A stretch of 64,000 nt of DNA from Ignavibacteriaceae bacterium (lineage in GTDB: Bacteria; Bacteroidota; Ignavibacteria; Ignavibacteriales; Ignavibacteriaceae): NCBI GenBank assembly GCA_013388545.1, contig JACAFB010000002.1, forward strand, positions 62,001 to 126,000. Reading direction: 5' to 3'. Shown one piece after another: positions 1 to 10,084 of this stretch. The translations under genes and the position numbers were made by a program. Below the pieces are notes generated by a model. That model did no database searches. It saw nothing but the letters and a program-made list of their open reading frames with translations, and was not told the DNA's origin. Every line of letters begins with the position of its first letter. Within the stretch, counting starts at the first letter, position 1.

Positions 1-1
1 T

Positions 2-598
2 GTAACTGTAAAAACACGGCTTGGCTGGGATTCTAAAAGTATTCAAATACTGGATGTAGCGAAAAGAATTGAAGATGCGGGTGCAAAAATACTTACTGTT
101 CATTGCCGTACAAGGGCACAAGGTCATAAAGGAGATGCTGATTGGAGCTGGATACCAAGGATAAAGCAAACTATTGATATACCTGTCATTCTTAATGGAA
201 ATGTACTTACTGCTATGGATGTAATTAATGCTTTTAATCAAACAGGAGCTGATGGAATAATGATTGCTCGTGGTGCAATCGGTAATCCATGGATATTCAA
301 AGAGGCGAAAGAACTTTTAGCTAAAAATGATCTTCAATATGAAGTTAGTAATGAACTCAAAATCAAAACTTGTCTTAGGCATCTTGAACTTGCTATAGAA
401 ATAAAAGGGGAGAGGCGTGCTGTTATTGAACATAGAAAATTTTATTCAGGTTATCTTAAAGGAATGCCCAATTCTTCAGCTGTCAGAAATAATTTGATGG
501 CATTATCTGATTTCATCTCTGTACGCGAAGTTCTGCTTAATTATTCAGAGATTCTTCTAAATAATCAACATATTTATGGCTTCGGTCAATCAGTTTAA
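2..598 (+). CDS. dusB: tRNA-dihydrouridine synthase (DusB family), 5' truncated by window edge
   Basis: Frame is open from base 2: VTVKTRLGWDSKSIQILDVAKRIEDAGAKILTVHCRTRAQGHKGDADWSWIPRIKQTIDIPVILNGNV...; continues into GADGIMIARGAIGNPWIF, typical of Dus enzymes. Confidence 0.92.
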   Translation, partial: VTVKTRLGWDSKSIQILDVAKRIEDAGAKILTVHCRTRAQGHKGDADWSWIPRIKQTIDIPVILNGNVLTAMDVINAFNQTGADGIMIARGAIGNPWIFKEAKELLAKNDLQYEVSNELKIKTCLRHLELAIEIKGERRAVIEHRKFYSGYLKGMPNSSAVRNNLMALSDFISVREVLLNYSEILLNNQHIYGFGQSV

Positions 599-1184
599 GA
601 GAAAATTTGCAAGAGTTATTTCAACTCTTTTTGTACCGCCATCATTCACAATAATAGTTTTTACAATCTTTGCATTTTCAATTGAGTCTTCTATTTTGAA
701 AAAGACAATAGTTTTATTATCCGCATATATTTTTGGTTTTGCTTTGCCGATTTATTCCTTTCTGAAGATGCGCAAGCTTGGTAAAATCAGCGACCAGGAT
801 GCGATGATTAAAGAACAAAGAACAAAACCTTTCTTAATATCAATTGCTTATTATTTTGCTGGTCTTTTTTTATTATTACTTTTTGAGGTTAGTGTTGTCT
901 CAATTGCATTTTGGATTTGCCATATTACAACCACTGCTATTGTAATTCTCGTTAATAAATTTTGGAAGATAAGTGTTCACTCGATTAGTTCAGCCGGCGG
1001 AATTACTGCATTGTTTGTTGCCTTTGGAAGTTCTGTTTTACCTCTGTTCATATTACCTGTCCTGGTTGGCTGGACAAGATTTGAATTAAAATGCCATTCC
1101 ACTATGCAGATAATTGCAGGATTATTTTTTGGAACATTGTTAACATACTTACCAATGATTCTGTTAATAAAACATTTTTCCTGA
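576..1184 (+). CDS. Multi-pass membrane protein, PAP2-phosphatase-like
   Basis: 202 aa with several hydrophobic helices; late 'KISVHSISSAGG' and 'ELKCHSTMQIIAG' resemble PAP2-superfamily His motifs. Overlaps the dusB 3' end. Confidence 0.55.
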   Translation: MASVNQFKRKFARVISTLFVPPSFTIIVFTIFAFSIESSILKKTIVLLSAYIFGFALPIYSFLKMRKLGKISDQDAMIKEQRTKPFLISIAYYFAGLFLLLLFEVSVVSIAFWICHITTTAIVILVNKFWKISVHSISSAGGITALFVAFGSSVLPLFILPVLVGWTRFELKCHSTMQIIAGLFFGTLLTYLPMILLIKHFS

Positions 1185-1275
1185 AGCAATTTAACTAACT
1201 TATAAGATTCATTTATTTATTTAATTAAATATTTGCTAACTTATTGTATCCTAATGCAAATTATAACAGTCATAG

Positions 1276-2031
1276 ATGATTAAATATCAAACAATTGACG
1301 ACATCGGATTAATTTCGCTCAACAGGCCTGAAAAACGAAATGCTCTTCATCCTGAGATGTGCATACAAATAACTAACTTGCTTGAAAAGCTAGAAACCGA
1401 AAAAAGTATTAAAGCTATTATTATTACCGGAGAGGGAACAAGCTTTTGTGCAGGTGCTGATTTGGAAAATCTGAATGAATTAACTAACGCCGGCGTGAAA
1501 GAGAATCTTTCAGATTCCGAAATAGTTTCAAGATTATTTTTGAAACTTTACAATTTTAATAAACCAACTTTTGCAGCTGTAAATGGACCTGCAATTGCCG
1601 GAGGTTGTGGGTTGGCAAGTGTTTGTGATTTTATAGTTGCAGATGAATTAAAAGCAAAATTTGGATATTCTGAAGTTAAGATCGGATTTATTCCTGCAAT
1701 AGTATCAACTTTTTTTATAAGGAGGATTGGTGAAGGACGGGCTCTGCATTATCTTCTTTCAGGAGAATTATTTGATGCGAAACGAGGGAAGGAAATAGGA
1801 TTTGTAAATTACATCTCTTCTAATCTTATTGATGAAACCATACAAATGGCAAAGACTATTGGCTCTCTGCCACAACAAAGTTTTTTAATCACTAAACAAA
1901 TGATAAAAAACATATCGAATCTTCCGGTTGAAGATTCAATTAAATATTGTTTGAATCTTAATACAATTACCAGGACAACAAAAGATTTCAAAGAAAACCT
2001 TAAAACCTTATCAAAGAAAAGAGACAAGTAA
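1276..2031 (+). CDS. Enoyl-CoA hydratase/isomerase family protein
   Basis: LNRPEKRNAL, ITGEGTSFCAGADL, AAVNGPAIAGGCGLASVCDFIVA crotonase-fold motifs. Confidence 0.92.
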   Translation: MIKYQTIDDIGLISLNRPEKRNALHPEMCIQITNLLEKLETEKSIKAIIITGEGTSFCAGADLENLNELTNAGVKENLSDSEIVSRLFLKLYNFNKPTFAAVNGPAIAGGCGLASVCDFIVADELKAKFGYSEVKIGFIPAIVSTFFIRRIGEGRALHYLLSGELFDAKRGKEIGFVNYISSNLIDETIQMAKTIGSLPQQSFLITKQMIKNISNLPVEDSIKYCLNLNTITRTTKDFKENLKTLSKKRDK

Positions 2032-2032
2032 T

Positions 2033-2566
2033 ATGATTTCAAATGAGCTTTCCGGGTTTGTCAGAAATATTAAGGATTTTCCGAAACAGGGAATTATGTT
2101 TCGGGATATAACTACATTGTTGAAAGAACCAAAAGCGCTGAATAAAACTTTGGAATTGCTTTTTGAAAAAGCTGAAATTGCTGCGCCAACAAAGGTTGCC
2201 GGAATTGAGTCACGCGGTTTTATTTTTGGAGGAATGTTGGCAAACAGATTGAATGTTGGTTTTATACCGATCAGAAAACCGGGAAAACTTCCCGCAAAAA
2301 CAATCTCTCAAACATATGAACTCGAATATGGAACCGATAAGTTGGAAATTCACGAAGATGCTGTCCAACCCGGAGATAGAATTTTAATTCACGATGATCT
2401 CCTTGCAACAGGAGGAACCGCCCTTGCCGCGTGCAGCCTTGTTGAAAAGCTTGGAGGTATTGTTGTTCAAAATTCTTTTATTATTGAACTAAGTTTTCTA
2501 AACGGAAGAAGTAAGCTGCGAAGTTATGATGTTGTATCGTTAATTAATTATTCCAGCGAAGAATGA
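2033..2566 (+). CDS. apt: Adenine phosphoribosyltransferase
   Basis: IKDFPKQGIMFRDITTLL, GIESRGFIFG, IHDDLLATGGTALAA (PRPP-binding loop). Confidence 0.95.
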   Translation: MISNELSGFVRNIKDFPKQGIMFRDITTLLKEPKALNKTLELLFEKAEIAAPTKVAGIESRGFIFGGMLANRLNVGFIPIRKPGKLPAKTISQTYELEYGTDKLEIHEDAVQPGDRILIHDDLLATGGTALAACSLVEKLGGIVVQNSFIIELSFLNGRSKLRSYDVVSLINYSSEE

Positions 2567-3255
2567 AGAATATTTGAATTATTTACCGGTGAAATTATAA
2601 CTATAAATTCTCCTTTTATCTTTTTCTCAGCAAGTTGACTTTTTAATTCATAAGGTTTACCCCTCCAAACTTCCTCAAACATTTTTGTAAGCTCTCTAAA
2701 AACATGCACATATCTGTTGGGAAAAAATTCACAAAGTTCACCGATAAGTTTTTCAATCCTGTGAACAGATTCATAAAAAATAATAGTGCAGTTTATTTTC
2801 TGAAGCTCTGAAAGTTTCTTTTGTCTTCCTTTTTTATTCGGGAGAAATCCAACAAATAAAAATTCGTTTGATGGTGTTCCACTAATTGAAAGAGCTGCAA
2901 TTAATGCACTTGCACCCGGAACCGGGACAACTTTGATACCTTCCTGAATAGCCAGAGAAATAAGTCTTGACCCCGGGTCTGATATAGTTGGTGTTCCGGA
3001 ATCGCTTACCAGAGCACAGGAAGAGCCATTTTTAATTTTCTCAATTATCGAATCTGCTTTTCGTTCTTCATTAACCGCATTAAGACTGATTAGTGGTTTA
3101 CTTATCTCATAATGCTTGATAAGATTTACAGTGGTTCTGGTGTCTTCACAAATTATAAAGTCAACTTGATTCAATACCTCAAGAGCTCTTAATGTGATAT
3201 CCTTCAGGTTGCCGATAGGTGTGCTGACTACAAAAATAGAATTATTGTTAACCAT
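2548..3255 (-). CDS. rsmI: 16S rRNA (cytidine-1402 2'-O)-methyltransferase
   Basis: VVSTPIGNLKDITLRALEVL, CEDTRTT, LVSDSGTPTISDPGSRL, VPGASALIAALSISG. Confidence 0.95.
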   Translation of the reverse strand: MVNNNSIFVVSTPIGNLKDITLRALEVLNQVDFIICEDTRTTVNLIKHYEISKPLISLNAVNEERKADSIIEKIKNGSSCALVSDSGTPTISDPGSRLISLAIQEGIKVVPVPGASALIAALSISGTPSNEFLFVGFLPNKKGRQKKLSELQKINCTIIFYESVHRIEKLIGELCEFFPNRYVHVFRELTKMFEEVWRGKPYELKSQLAEKKIKGEFIVIISPVNNSNILHSSLE

Positions 3256-3270
3256 AATTTTAAATGTTTA

Positions 3271-3299
3271 AAAAAGACAACGGCTCCAATAAGAGCCGT
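3271..3299 (-). terminator. Intrinsic terminator downstream of lat (minus strand)
   Basis: Minus strand ACGGCTC-TTATTG-GAGCCGT followed by TGTCTTTTTT, just past the end of the minus-strand aminotransferase. Confidence 0.65.
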
Positions 3300-3325
3300 C
3301 ATCTGCAAGTAGTGTATTTAATAAA

Positions 3326-4696
3326 TTAATTATTTGACGCCATCAAACTTAAAACTTTCCTGATAATTGTCAATCCCTTATCTATTTCACTCTTCGTAAT
3401 GTTAAGTGGTGGTCTGAAGCGGATAGTTTTTAATCCGCAGCCTAAAATTATCAGTTTTTCCTTTTCTGCAAGATGTCTGAACTGTTCTCTTTCCTCGGTT
3501 GAATTAAAATCAAATGCACACATCAGCCCTAGTCCCCGGGAATTTGATATCAAATGCGAAAATTCTGCCTGTAACAGGTATAATTGATTCAGCAAGTATT
3601 CACCTACGATTTTTGAATTTTCAACCAGTTCATCTTCTTTCATTATGTCAAGAATATGTTTTGAACGGACCATATCAACAAGGCAGCCACCCCAGGTTGA
3701 ATTTATACGGCTTGATACGGTGAAACAGTTTGATTGTATTTCATCTATTCTATCAGAGGCCATTATTCCGCAAATCTGTGATTTCTTCCCGAATGCAACA
3801 ATATCCGGTTTCACAAAATGTTCGTAAGCCCAGAATTTACCCGTAATTCCAAAACCAGTCTGAACTTCATCAAACATCAGCAGAATTTCATTTTCGTCTG
3901 CGATTTCTCTTAGCTTCTGAAAAAATTCTTTTCTGAAAAAATGATCTCCGCCTTCAGCCTGAATGGGCTCGATGATGATTACTGCAATATCATCTTTGTT
4001 ATTTCTGATTGCAGAATATATTTCATTTACAGCCTGAGTTTCAAGCTTGAGTATTTCGTCAATATGTTCTTCAGGAGGAAATTTGATTTTTGGATTTATA
4101 ATTCTTGGCCAGTTAAACTTCGGGAAGTACTTAATCTTATTGACATCGGTATTGGTTAATGAAAGTGCATAACCGCTTCTTCCGTGAAATGCTTCTTTGA
4201 AATGAATTACCTGATGACCTTTTTCTTCTTTATATCCTTTTTCAAAATTTTTTTGAACCTTCCAGTCAAAGGCGACTTTTAAGCCATTTTCAACAGCCAG
4301 TGTTCCTCCTGAAATAAAAAACAGATGTTTCATGTAATCAGGTTTTGCAATTCTTGAAAATGTATCAACAAATTCTGCCATATGAGTTGTATATATATCA
4401 GAATTTGAGGGTTTGTTTACTGCAACGAGACTAAGCTCTTCTCTTACCTTTTGATTGTTTAATTTGGGATGATTTAATCCGATTGGTGAAGAAGCAAAGA
4501 ATGTAAAAAAATCCAGATATTCCTCGCCGGATATTTCATCAACAATATAAACACCGTGACTTTTTTTCAGGTCTAAAACTATGCTGAAGCCATCGGCAAG
4601 CATATTTCTGGAAATTATTTCGTGTACGTTTTCAGGTAATACACAATCATTAATATCAATAAACTTTTCACTAACTGATGCATCAAAGGATTTCAT
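3326..4696 (-). CDS. lat: L-lysine 6-transaminase (lysine epsilon-aminotransferase)
   Basis: Class-III PLP aminotransferase: LFFISGGTLAVENGLKVAFDWK, HFKEAFHGRSGYALSLTNT, IIEPIQAEGGDHFFRKEF, LLMFDEVQTGFGITGKFWAYEHF...DIVAFGKKSQICG. The ATG at 4696 has an AAGGAG SD; the TTG at 4723 is less likely. Confidence 0.85.
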   Translation of the reverse strand: MKSFDASVSEKFIDINDCVLPENVHEIISRNMLADGFSIVLDLKKSHGVYIVDEISGEEYLDFFTFFASSPIGLNHPKLNNQKVREELSLVAVNKPSNSDIYTTHMAEFVDTFSRIAKPDYMKHLFFISGGTLAVENGLKVAFDWKVQKNFEKGYKEEKGHQVIHFKEAFHGRSGYALSLTNTDVNKIKYFPKFNWPRIINPKIKFPPEEHIDEILKLETQAVNEIYSAIRNNKDDIAVIIIEPIQAEGGDHFFRKEFFQKLREIADENEILLMFDEVQTGFGITGKFWAYEHFVKPDIVAFGKKSQICGIMASDRIDEIQSNCFTVSSRINSTWGGCLVDMVRSKHILDIMKEDELVENSKIVGEYLLNQLYLLQAEFSHLISNSRGLGLMCAFDFNSTEEREQFRHLAEKEKLIILGCGLKTIRFRPPLNITKSEIDKGLTIIRKVLSLMASNN

Positions 4697-5004
4697 GGCG
4701 TTACTCCTTGAATTCTTATTCAAAAAAAATGTCTGTTTGAGAAAAAGGTCAGAGAAATGAGTAGAGAATTAAAAAACGTTTTCGAAACGCGAAACGAAAT
4801 AGCTTAACAGGGTTTTTAATCCTGTTAACCTGGCAAATGTGATTTGAATTTTCATAATTAGTGTAATTTTTTCTATAGAAATTTAATTCTTTTACAGTAC
4901 TTTAGCAATTAAATTGAAAATCAATGCTTTTCCTTTTCCAACTCTAAGAATAACAAACTCTATGCTAAAGTTTCGTCGCTCTGTTGTTTTTTATAAAATA
5001 AATG

Positions 5005-5021
5005 GTTACACTATCTGTAAC
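5005..5021. promoter_or_regulatory. Candidate operator dyad GTTACA-N5-TGTAAC upstream of the Rrf2 regulator
   Basis: Perfect 6-bp inverted repeat (gttaca ctatc tgtaac) ending 14 bp before the Rrf2 ATG at 5036. Confidence 0.4.
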
Positions 5022-5035
5022 AATTTTATTAATTT

Positions 5036-5455
5036 ATGTCAGCTTCAACAAAACTCTCAACCGCAGTAAGAGCTTTATGTTTTCTTGCCGAACATCATCC
5101 CGATCCCCAAACAAGTGCTGACATATCAAAATTTTCAGAGATAAATGCTTCTAAAATCAGGCAAATTCTCTCCATGCTTGTCAAGGGAGGCATCGTAAAA
5201 AGTTCATACGGCAAAAAGGGCGGCTTTATGCTGAATAAAGAGCCAGCAAAATTGCATTTGCAGGAAGTTTATTGTGCCATTGAGGATAGAAAAGCGTTCT
5301 ATTTGAATGTCAGTAAAAGCACAGCTCAAATAAAGCCTAAACTCAATTCTTTAAATAATTACTTCTTAAATTTTTTTGCTGATATCCAAATTGATATTGA
5401 AGAAAAAATGAAAAAAATAACATTAGAACAAATTCTTTTACACTTAAAACAATAA
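5036..5455 (+). CDS. Rrf2-family transcriptional regulator
   Basis: [17 protein letters not shown]...[41 protein letters not shown]: winged-helix Rrf2 pattern; no CX5CX5C triad seen. Confidence 0.85.
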   Translation: MSASTKLSTAVRALCFLAEHHPDPQTSADISKFSEINASKIRQILSMLVKGGIVKSSYGKKGGFMLNKEPAKLHLQEVYCAIEDRKAFYLNVSKSTAQIKPKLNSLNNYFLNFFADIQIDIEEKMKKITLEQILLHLKQ

Positions 5456-5469
5456 TCCGGAGACTTAAT

Positions 5470-7002
5470 ATGGATTTCTTAAAAACACTAGGAATAAAAG
5501 AGCAAAATTTTGGAAGTTGCTCGGGAACGTTATGGCAAGAAACAAAAGATCAGGGAGAATTAAAAATTCATTCTCCTGTTGACGGCAAAAAAATAGCTTC
5601 AGTATATCAGGCATCAGAGAAAGATTATGAAGAGCTGATTAAAAAAGGAATTAAAGCATTTAATTATTGGAGACTGGTTCCAGCGCCTAAGCGCGGTGAA
5701 ATTGTCCGTCAAATAGGAAATAGACTTCGTCAATATAAAACCGCTTTGGGCACTTTAGTATCTTACGAAATGGGAAAATCTCTTCAGGAAGGATTGGGTG
5801 AGGTTCAGGAAATGATTGACATTTGCGACTTTGCAGTTGGTCAATCAAGACAGCTTTATGGTTTTACAATGCAGTCTGAGAGGCCGTTCCACAGAATGTA
5901 CGATCAATACCATCCGCTAGGAATTGTATTCACAATTTCAGCTTTCAATTTTCCGGTTGCAGTCTGGTCGTGGAATGCTATGATAGCTGCTGTTTGCGGT
6001 GATGTTAATATCTGGAAGCCATCCTCAAAAGTTCCACTGTCAGCAATTGCAACTCAAAACATTGTAGCAGAAGTCATAAAAGAAAATAATTTGCCGGAAG
6101 GTATCTTTTCACTGATTATTGGCAAGGGATCAACTATAGGAGAGAAAATCCTGAATGATCATAGAATTCCTCTTATCTCCATTACAGGATCTACCAAGGT
6201 TGGACAGCACGCTGCTGAGGTGATTGCCAAAAGATTTGGCAAATCGATTCTTGAACTTGGCGGTAATAACGCAATCATTCTGACTCCTGATGCAGATCTG
6301 AAAATGGCTATACCTGCAATAGTATTTGGTGCAGTAGGCACTGCTGGTCAAAGATGTACTACAACAAGAAGACTAATCATTCATGAATCAATATATGATC
6401 AGGTCAAGGAATCGCTTGTTAAAGCTTACAGCAGTCTGAAAATAGGAGATCCGCTGGATGAAAAGAATCATGTTGGTCCTTTAATCGATAAATCTGCAGT
6501 AAATGATTTTACAAATGCCCTGAAGAAAGTTAAGGAAGAAGGTGGAAAGGTAATTTATGGCGGTGAGGTACTGTCAGGTCCCGGATATGAATCGTGCACT
6601 TACGTTAAACCTGCAATCGTTGAAGCTGAAAATCATTATGAAATAGTTCAGGAAGAAACTTTTGCCCCTATTCTTTATTTGATAAAGTACAAAGGTGAAG
6701 TTCAGAATGCAATTGCACTTCAAAACGGAGTTAAACAAGGATTGTCCTCATCCATCTTCACAAATAATTTAAGAGAAGCGGAATTATTCCTATCTGCAGC
6801 TGGTTCTGACTGTGGAATTGCAAATGTTAATATTGGTACATCGGGTGCAGAAATTGGCGGAGCTTTTGGCGGCGAAAAAGAAACGGGCGGAGGCAGGGAA
6901 TCAGGGTCAGATGTCTGGAAGTGTTATATGAGAAGGCAAACAAATACAATTAATTTTGGTACTACACTTCCTCTTGCACAGGGAATAAAATTCGAAATTT
7001 AA
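5470..7002 (+). CDS. Aldehyde dehydrogenase, ALDH7/aminoadipate-semialdehyde dehydrogenase type
   Basis: [52 protein letters not shown] catalytic Cys, [31 protein letters not shown]; close in style to antiquitin/AmaB. Confidence 0.88.
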   Translation: MDFLKTLGIKEQNFGSCSGTLWQETKDQGELKIHSPVDGKKIASVYQASEKDYEELIKKGIKAFNYWRLVPAPKRGEIVRQIGNRLRQYKTALGTLVSYEMGKSLQEGLGEVQEMIDICDFAVGQSRQLYGFTMQSERPFHRMYDQYHPLGIVFTISAFNFPVAVWSWNAMIAAVCGDVNIWKPSSKVPLSAIATQNIVAEVIKENNLPEGIFSLIIGKGSTIGEKILNDHRIPLISITGSTKVGQHAAEVIAKRFGKSILELGGNNAIILTPDADLKMAIPAIVFGAVGTAGQRCTTTRRLIIHESIYDQVKESLVKAYSSLKIGDPLDEKNHVGPLIDKSAVNDFTNALKKVKEEGGKVIYGGEVLSGPGYESCTYVKPAIVEAENHYEIVQEETFAPILYLIKYKGEVQNAIALQNGVKQGLSSSIFTNNLREAELFLSAAGSDCGIANVNIGTSGAEIGGAFGGEKETGGGRESGSDVWKCYMRRQTNTINFGTTLPLAQGIKFEI

Positions 7003-7014
7003 GATTATCTAAAA

Positions 7015-7047
7015 GGGAAGTGAGAATTCTCACTTCCTTTATCTTTT
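7015..7047 (+). terminator. Intrinsic terminator after aldehyde dehydrogenase
   Basis: GGAAGTGAGAA/TTCTCACTTCC perfect dyad (7016-7037) followed by a T-rich tract (TTTATCTTTTC). Confidence 0.75.
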
Positions 7048-7184
7048 CTTTTTTACCTCACATAATTTAAATGTTACAGTTTTACCTTTTTGATACATAA
7101 TATCCTTATAAAAAATCTATGAATAGCTTTTCACTTTTCTGGCTTGATCTTTGATCATGTATTTCAGTAAAAATGAGTTAAGGA

Positions 7185-7898
7185 ATGTCATCTTTCAAGT
7201 TCGAAGACCTTCTATCATACGATGCTGATTGGGAAACAATTCAGTATTCATTTCTTAAAAAAGTAAAAGAGATAAATTCTTGCTTTAAAAAGTTCAAACT
7301 TTATCCTGCACTTGACGAAGTTATTTTACTTGTAACAAAAATAGAAAACCTGTTAAAGAAAAAGATTGAACAGAAATTTTTACTCGAAAAAGAAGTTGAG
7401 GGTTCGCTGATTAATGACATTATCTATGTTGCAGATTCACCAAAAAATATAAGCTCAGAAAAGGACAAAATAATTGAACTTCTTAGATGGTCGCTTTCTT
7501 TACTTAAAGATTCTTTGACTGAGGGAATGGTTATTTATGAATTTGTAAACTCTAATCTGAAAATCAGGCAAATAGGAAAAAGTACAAATCGAACTGAGGG
7601 TTATTTTGTAATTAAAGACATTAAAAAATCACTCCTTCTGATAAATCATTATTCTTCTTCAACTCTTAATTTATCTGAAACAGGTTACGAAACTATTGAC
7701 ACAAAAATCCTGCGGGCAATTCCTTTTACTCTTGTTGATAAATCACTGGAAGATATTTTATTTGATTTTAAAAGGCATATAACGGGAATAAGCAACCCAG
7801 CATTATTTGTTATAGATTCAGAAATTGACTTCCCGTATTTCGAAACAATTTTGCCAGTGCTTAAGGATAAGCTTCAGGAAGAAATAAGCCTGTTCTGA
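7185..7898 (+). CDS. Hypothetical protein
   Basis: 237-aa ORF with a consistent coding look, ending 2 bp from the stop of the convergent protease gene; no family recognised. Confidence 0.65.
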   Translation: MSSFKFEDLLSYDADWETIQYSFLKKVKEINSCFKKFKLYPALDEVILLVTKIENLLKKKIEQKFLLEKEVEGSLINDIIYVADSPKNISSEKDKIIELLRWSLSLLKDSLTEGMVIYEFVNSNLKIRQIGKSTNRTEGYFVIKDIKKSLLLINHYSSSTLNLSETGYETIDTKILRAIPFTLVDKSLEDILFDFKRHITGISNPALFVIDSEIDFPYFETILPVLKDKLQEEISLF

Positions 7899-7899
7899 T

Positions 7900-9978
7900 T
7901 TATTTAATTTCCAGTTCTATAAAATCGGCAAGAATGTTTCCGGTTTCTTTTAATAAAATATCATCATTATCAGGACTATCTTTTGGAATCTCACCTTTCT
8001 CTAAAAGTTTAAGCCCTAATTTTTCTCTTCTAAGATTTTCCCTCTGAAAAGTTTTTTCTTCCTCGGCTTCTTTCTCTTTTTTTCTGATATCCTCATTTAG
8101 AGAGATAAATTTTCTGTCCCTGTTTGCATTATATTCTTCAATTTGTTCGAAGATATAATCAAACTCAGCATTTTTTTCTATTCTTGATAAATGTCGTTCT
8201 CTTAATTCGGGTATAACAGATGATAGATTTCCAACTTTTTGATAATCAGTCGGATTTATTTGATCCCAGGGAAGAGCATTTTTTTCAGAGCTTTCGCCAA
8301 ATTCATCGTGATTAAATGCCGTAGGAAGCTGAATATCAGGTATGACTCCTAGATTTTGAGTACTGCCGCCGTTTATTCTGTAATATTTTGCAACTGTAAG
8401 TTTAATCTGTCCAAATTTATTTTCTGAGTTAGGAATCATTCTGTTAAGATCAAGAAGATTTTGAACTGTTCCTTTTCCAAATGTTTTTTCACCTACAATA
8501 ATTCCCCGCCCATAATCCTGAATAGCTCCTGAGAATATTTCAGATGCCGAGGCACTAAATCGGTTAACTAAAACGACTAAAGGACCATCATAAAATAATT
8601 TTGGATCAGGATCATCACCGATTTCAATACTGCCATCTGAATTCCTGACTTGCACCACCGGGCCATCTTTAATAAATAATCCCGTAAGCTCTATCGCTTC
8701 GCTTAATGCTCCGCCACCGTCATTTCTGAGATCGATGATTATTCCATCAACATTTTCCTGTTGTAATTCTTTAATAAGCTTCTTTACATCTTTGGTTGTG
8801 CTTTTGGTTTCCGATTGATCTTTTGAATTAAAACTGGTATAGAACTTTGGAATTTTTATAACTCCGATCCTGTAACTTTTATCGTCTCTGGTTAATTCAA
8901 GAACAGATTTATTTGCTGCTTGTTCTTCAAGAATAATTTTATCGCGAACAAGGCTGACTACAATTGGAATAAAATCTGCACCCGCGCCTTCGGGAAGTAT
9001 TTGCAGTCTGACTACTGTTCCTTTGGGTCCGCGAATTAATTTTACCACATCGTTAATTCTCCAGCCAATTACGTCAATGAATTCTCCATCTTCACCCTGT
9101 GCCACACTTACAATTCTATCGTTCACTTTAAGAATTCCGCTTCTTGAGGCCGGACCTCCGGGTATAATCTCAACTATTTTAGTATAATCTTCGTCATTCT
9201 GAAGTGTTGCGCCAATACCTTCAAATGATAGACTCATATCAATATTAAAATTATCGAATGTTATCGGCGAAAGGTAGTTTGAATGTGGATCAAGAGCAGA
9301 AGTGTATGCATTCATATAAAGCTGGAAAACATCATCACTGTTGTACTGAAGTACAGCTTTTCTGAGATTATTATATCTTTTTCTGAGAGTTTCCGAAATA
9401 TCAGGCCATTCTTTACCGGTAAGCTTCAAATTAAGAGCATCATTTTTAATTCTCTTTCTCCATATCTCCAAAAGCTCACCTTCACTTTTAGGCCAGGGAG
9501 ATTTTGAGCGGTCAATTTCAAAATTTTCATCGATTGTAAAATCAAATTCTTTATTAAGAAGAGAATCTGCATACTTCATAATGTAAATTAATCTGTGCCG
9601 ATAAACGTTGAATATATCAAAAGCGGGGACAACATCACCCTCCATAATAAAATCATCAATCTTATACCTGTAATTCTCCAGACTTTTTATATCTGATTCA
9701 AGGAAGTAGCTGCGTGAGTGGTCCAATGATTCGATATATCTATCAAAGACCACCGATGATAGAGAATCATTCAATTTAAACTTCCTGTAATGATATCGTG
9801 TTAGTATGGTGTTAACTAACTGACTTTCTGTGGAGAAGTAATCTTTTGGAGAAATATTGCTAAGTGTATCCTTACTGAAAATATCGCTTCGCAGTGTTCT
9901 GTGACTGCCTTCAACTGCAATAAATAAAAAAATACCTGCACTTAACAAAAGAAAAATAAAAATCTTCTTCATTTTCAT
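7900..9978 (-). CDS. Carboxy-terminal processing (tail-specific) S41 protease with PDZ domain
   Basis: N-terminal hydrophobic segment; SFEGIGATLQ, PDZ GPASRSGILKVNDRIVSV, IIDLRNDGGGALSEAIELTGLFI, RFSASASEIFSGAIQDYGRGIIVGEKTFGKGTVQ. Confidence 0.93.
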   Translation of the reverse strand: MKMKKIFIFLLLSAGIFLFIAVEGSHRTLRSDIFSKDTLSNISPKDYFSTESQLVNTILTRYHYRKFKLNDSLSSVVFDRYIESLDHSRSYFLESDIKSLENYRYKIDDFIMEGDVVPAFDIFNVYRHRLIYIMKYADSLLNKEFDFTIDENFEIDRSKSPWPKSEGELLEIWRKRIKNDALNLKLTGKEWPDISETLRKRYNNLRKAVLQYNSDDVFQLYMNAYTSALDPHSNYLSPITFDNFNIDMSLSFEGIGATLQNDEDYTKIVEIIPGGPASRSGILKVNDRIVSVAQGEDGEFIDVIGWRINDVVKLIRGPKGTVVRLQILPEGAGADFIPIVVSLVRDKIILEEQAANKSVLELTRDDKSYRIGVIKIPKFYTSFNSKDQSETKSTTKDVKKLIKELQQENVDGIIIDLRNDGGGALSEAIELTGLFIKDGPVVQVRNSDGSIEIGDDPDPKLFYDGPLVVLVNRFSASASEIFSGAIQDYGRGIIVGEKTFGKGTVQNLLDLNRMIPNSENKFGQIKLTVAKYYRINGGSTQNLGVIPDIQLPTAFNHDEFGESSEKNALPWDQINPTDYQKVGNLSSVIPELRERHLSRIEKNAEFDYIFEQIEEYNANRDRKFISLNEDIRKKEKEAEEEKTFQRENLRREKLGLKLLEKGEIPKDSPDNDDILLKETGNILADFIELEIK

Positions 9979-10084
9979 CTTAATTTGATTTTCAATGTAT
10001 TAATTCATTACCGGCAAAGATATTACAACCCCGCTCCAAAAAAAATGATTTATTCGGTACTAATAAGTATAATTTCCGAAATAA

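Noticed and set aside
3399-4159. Plus-strand ORFs of 60-72 aa opposite lat
   Set aside because: Antisense to a well-supported class-III aminotransferase; no domain, no RBS pattern; shadow ORFs.
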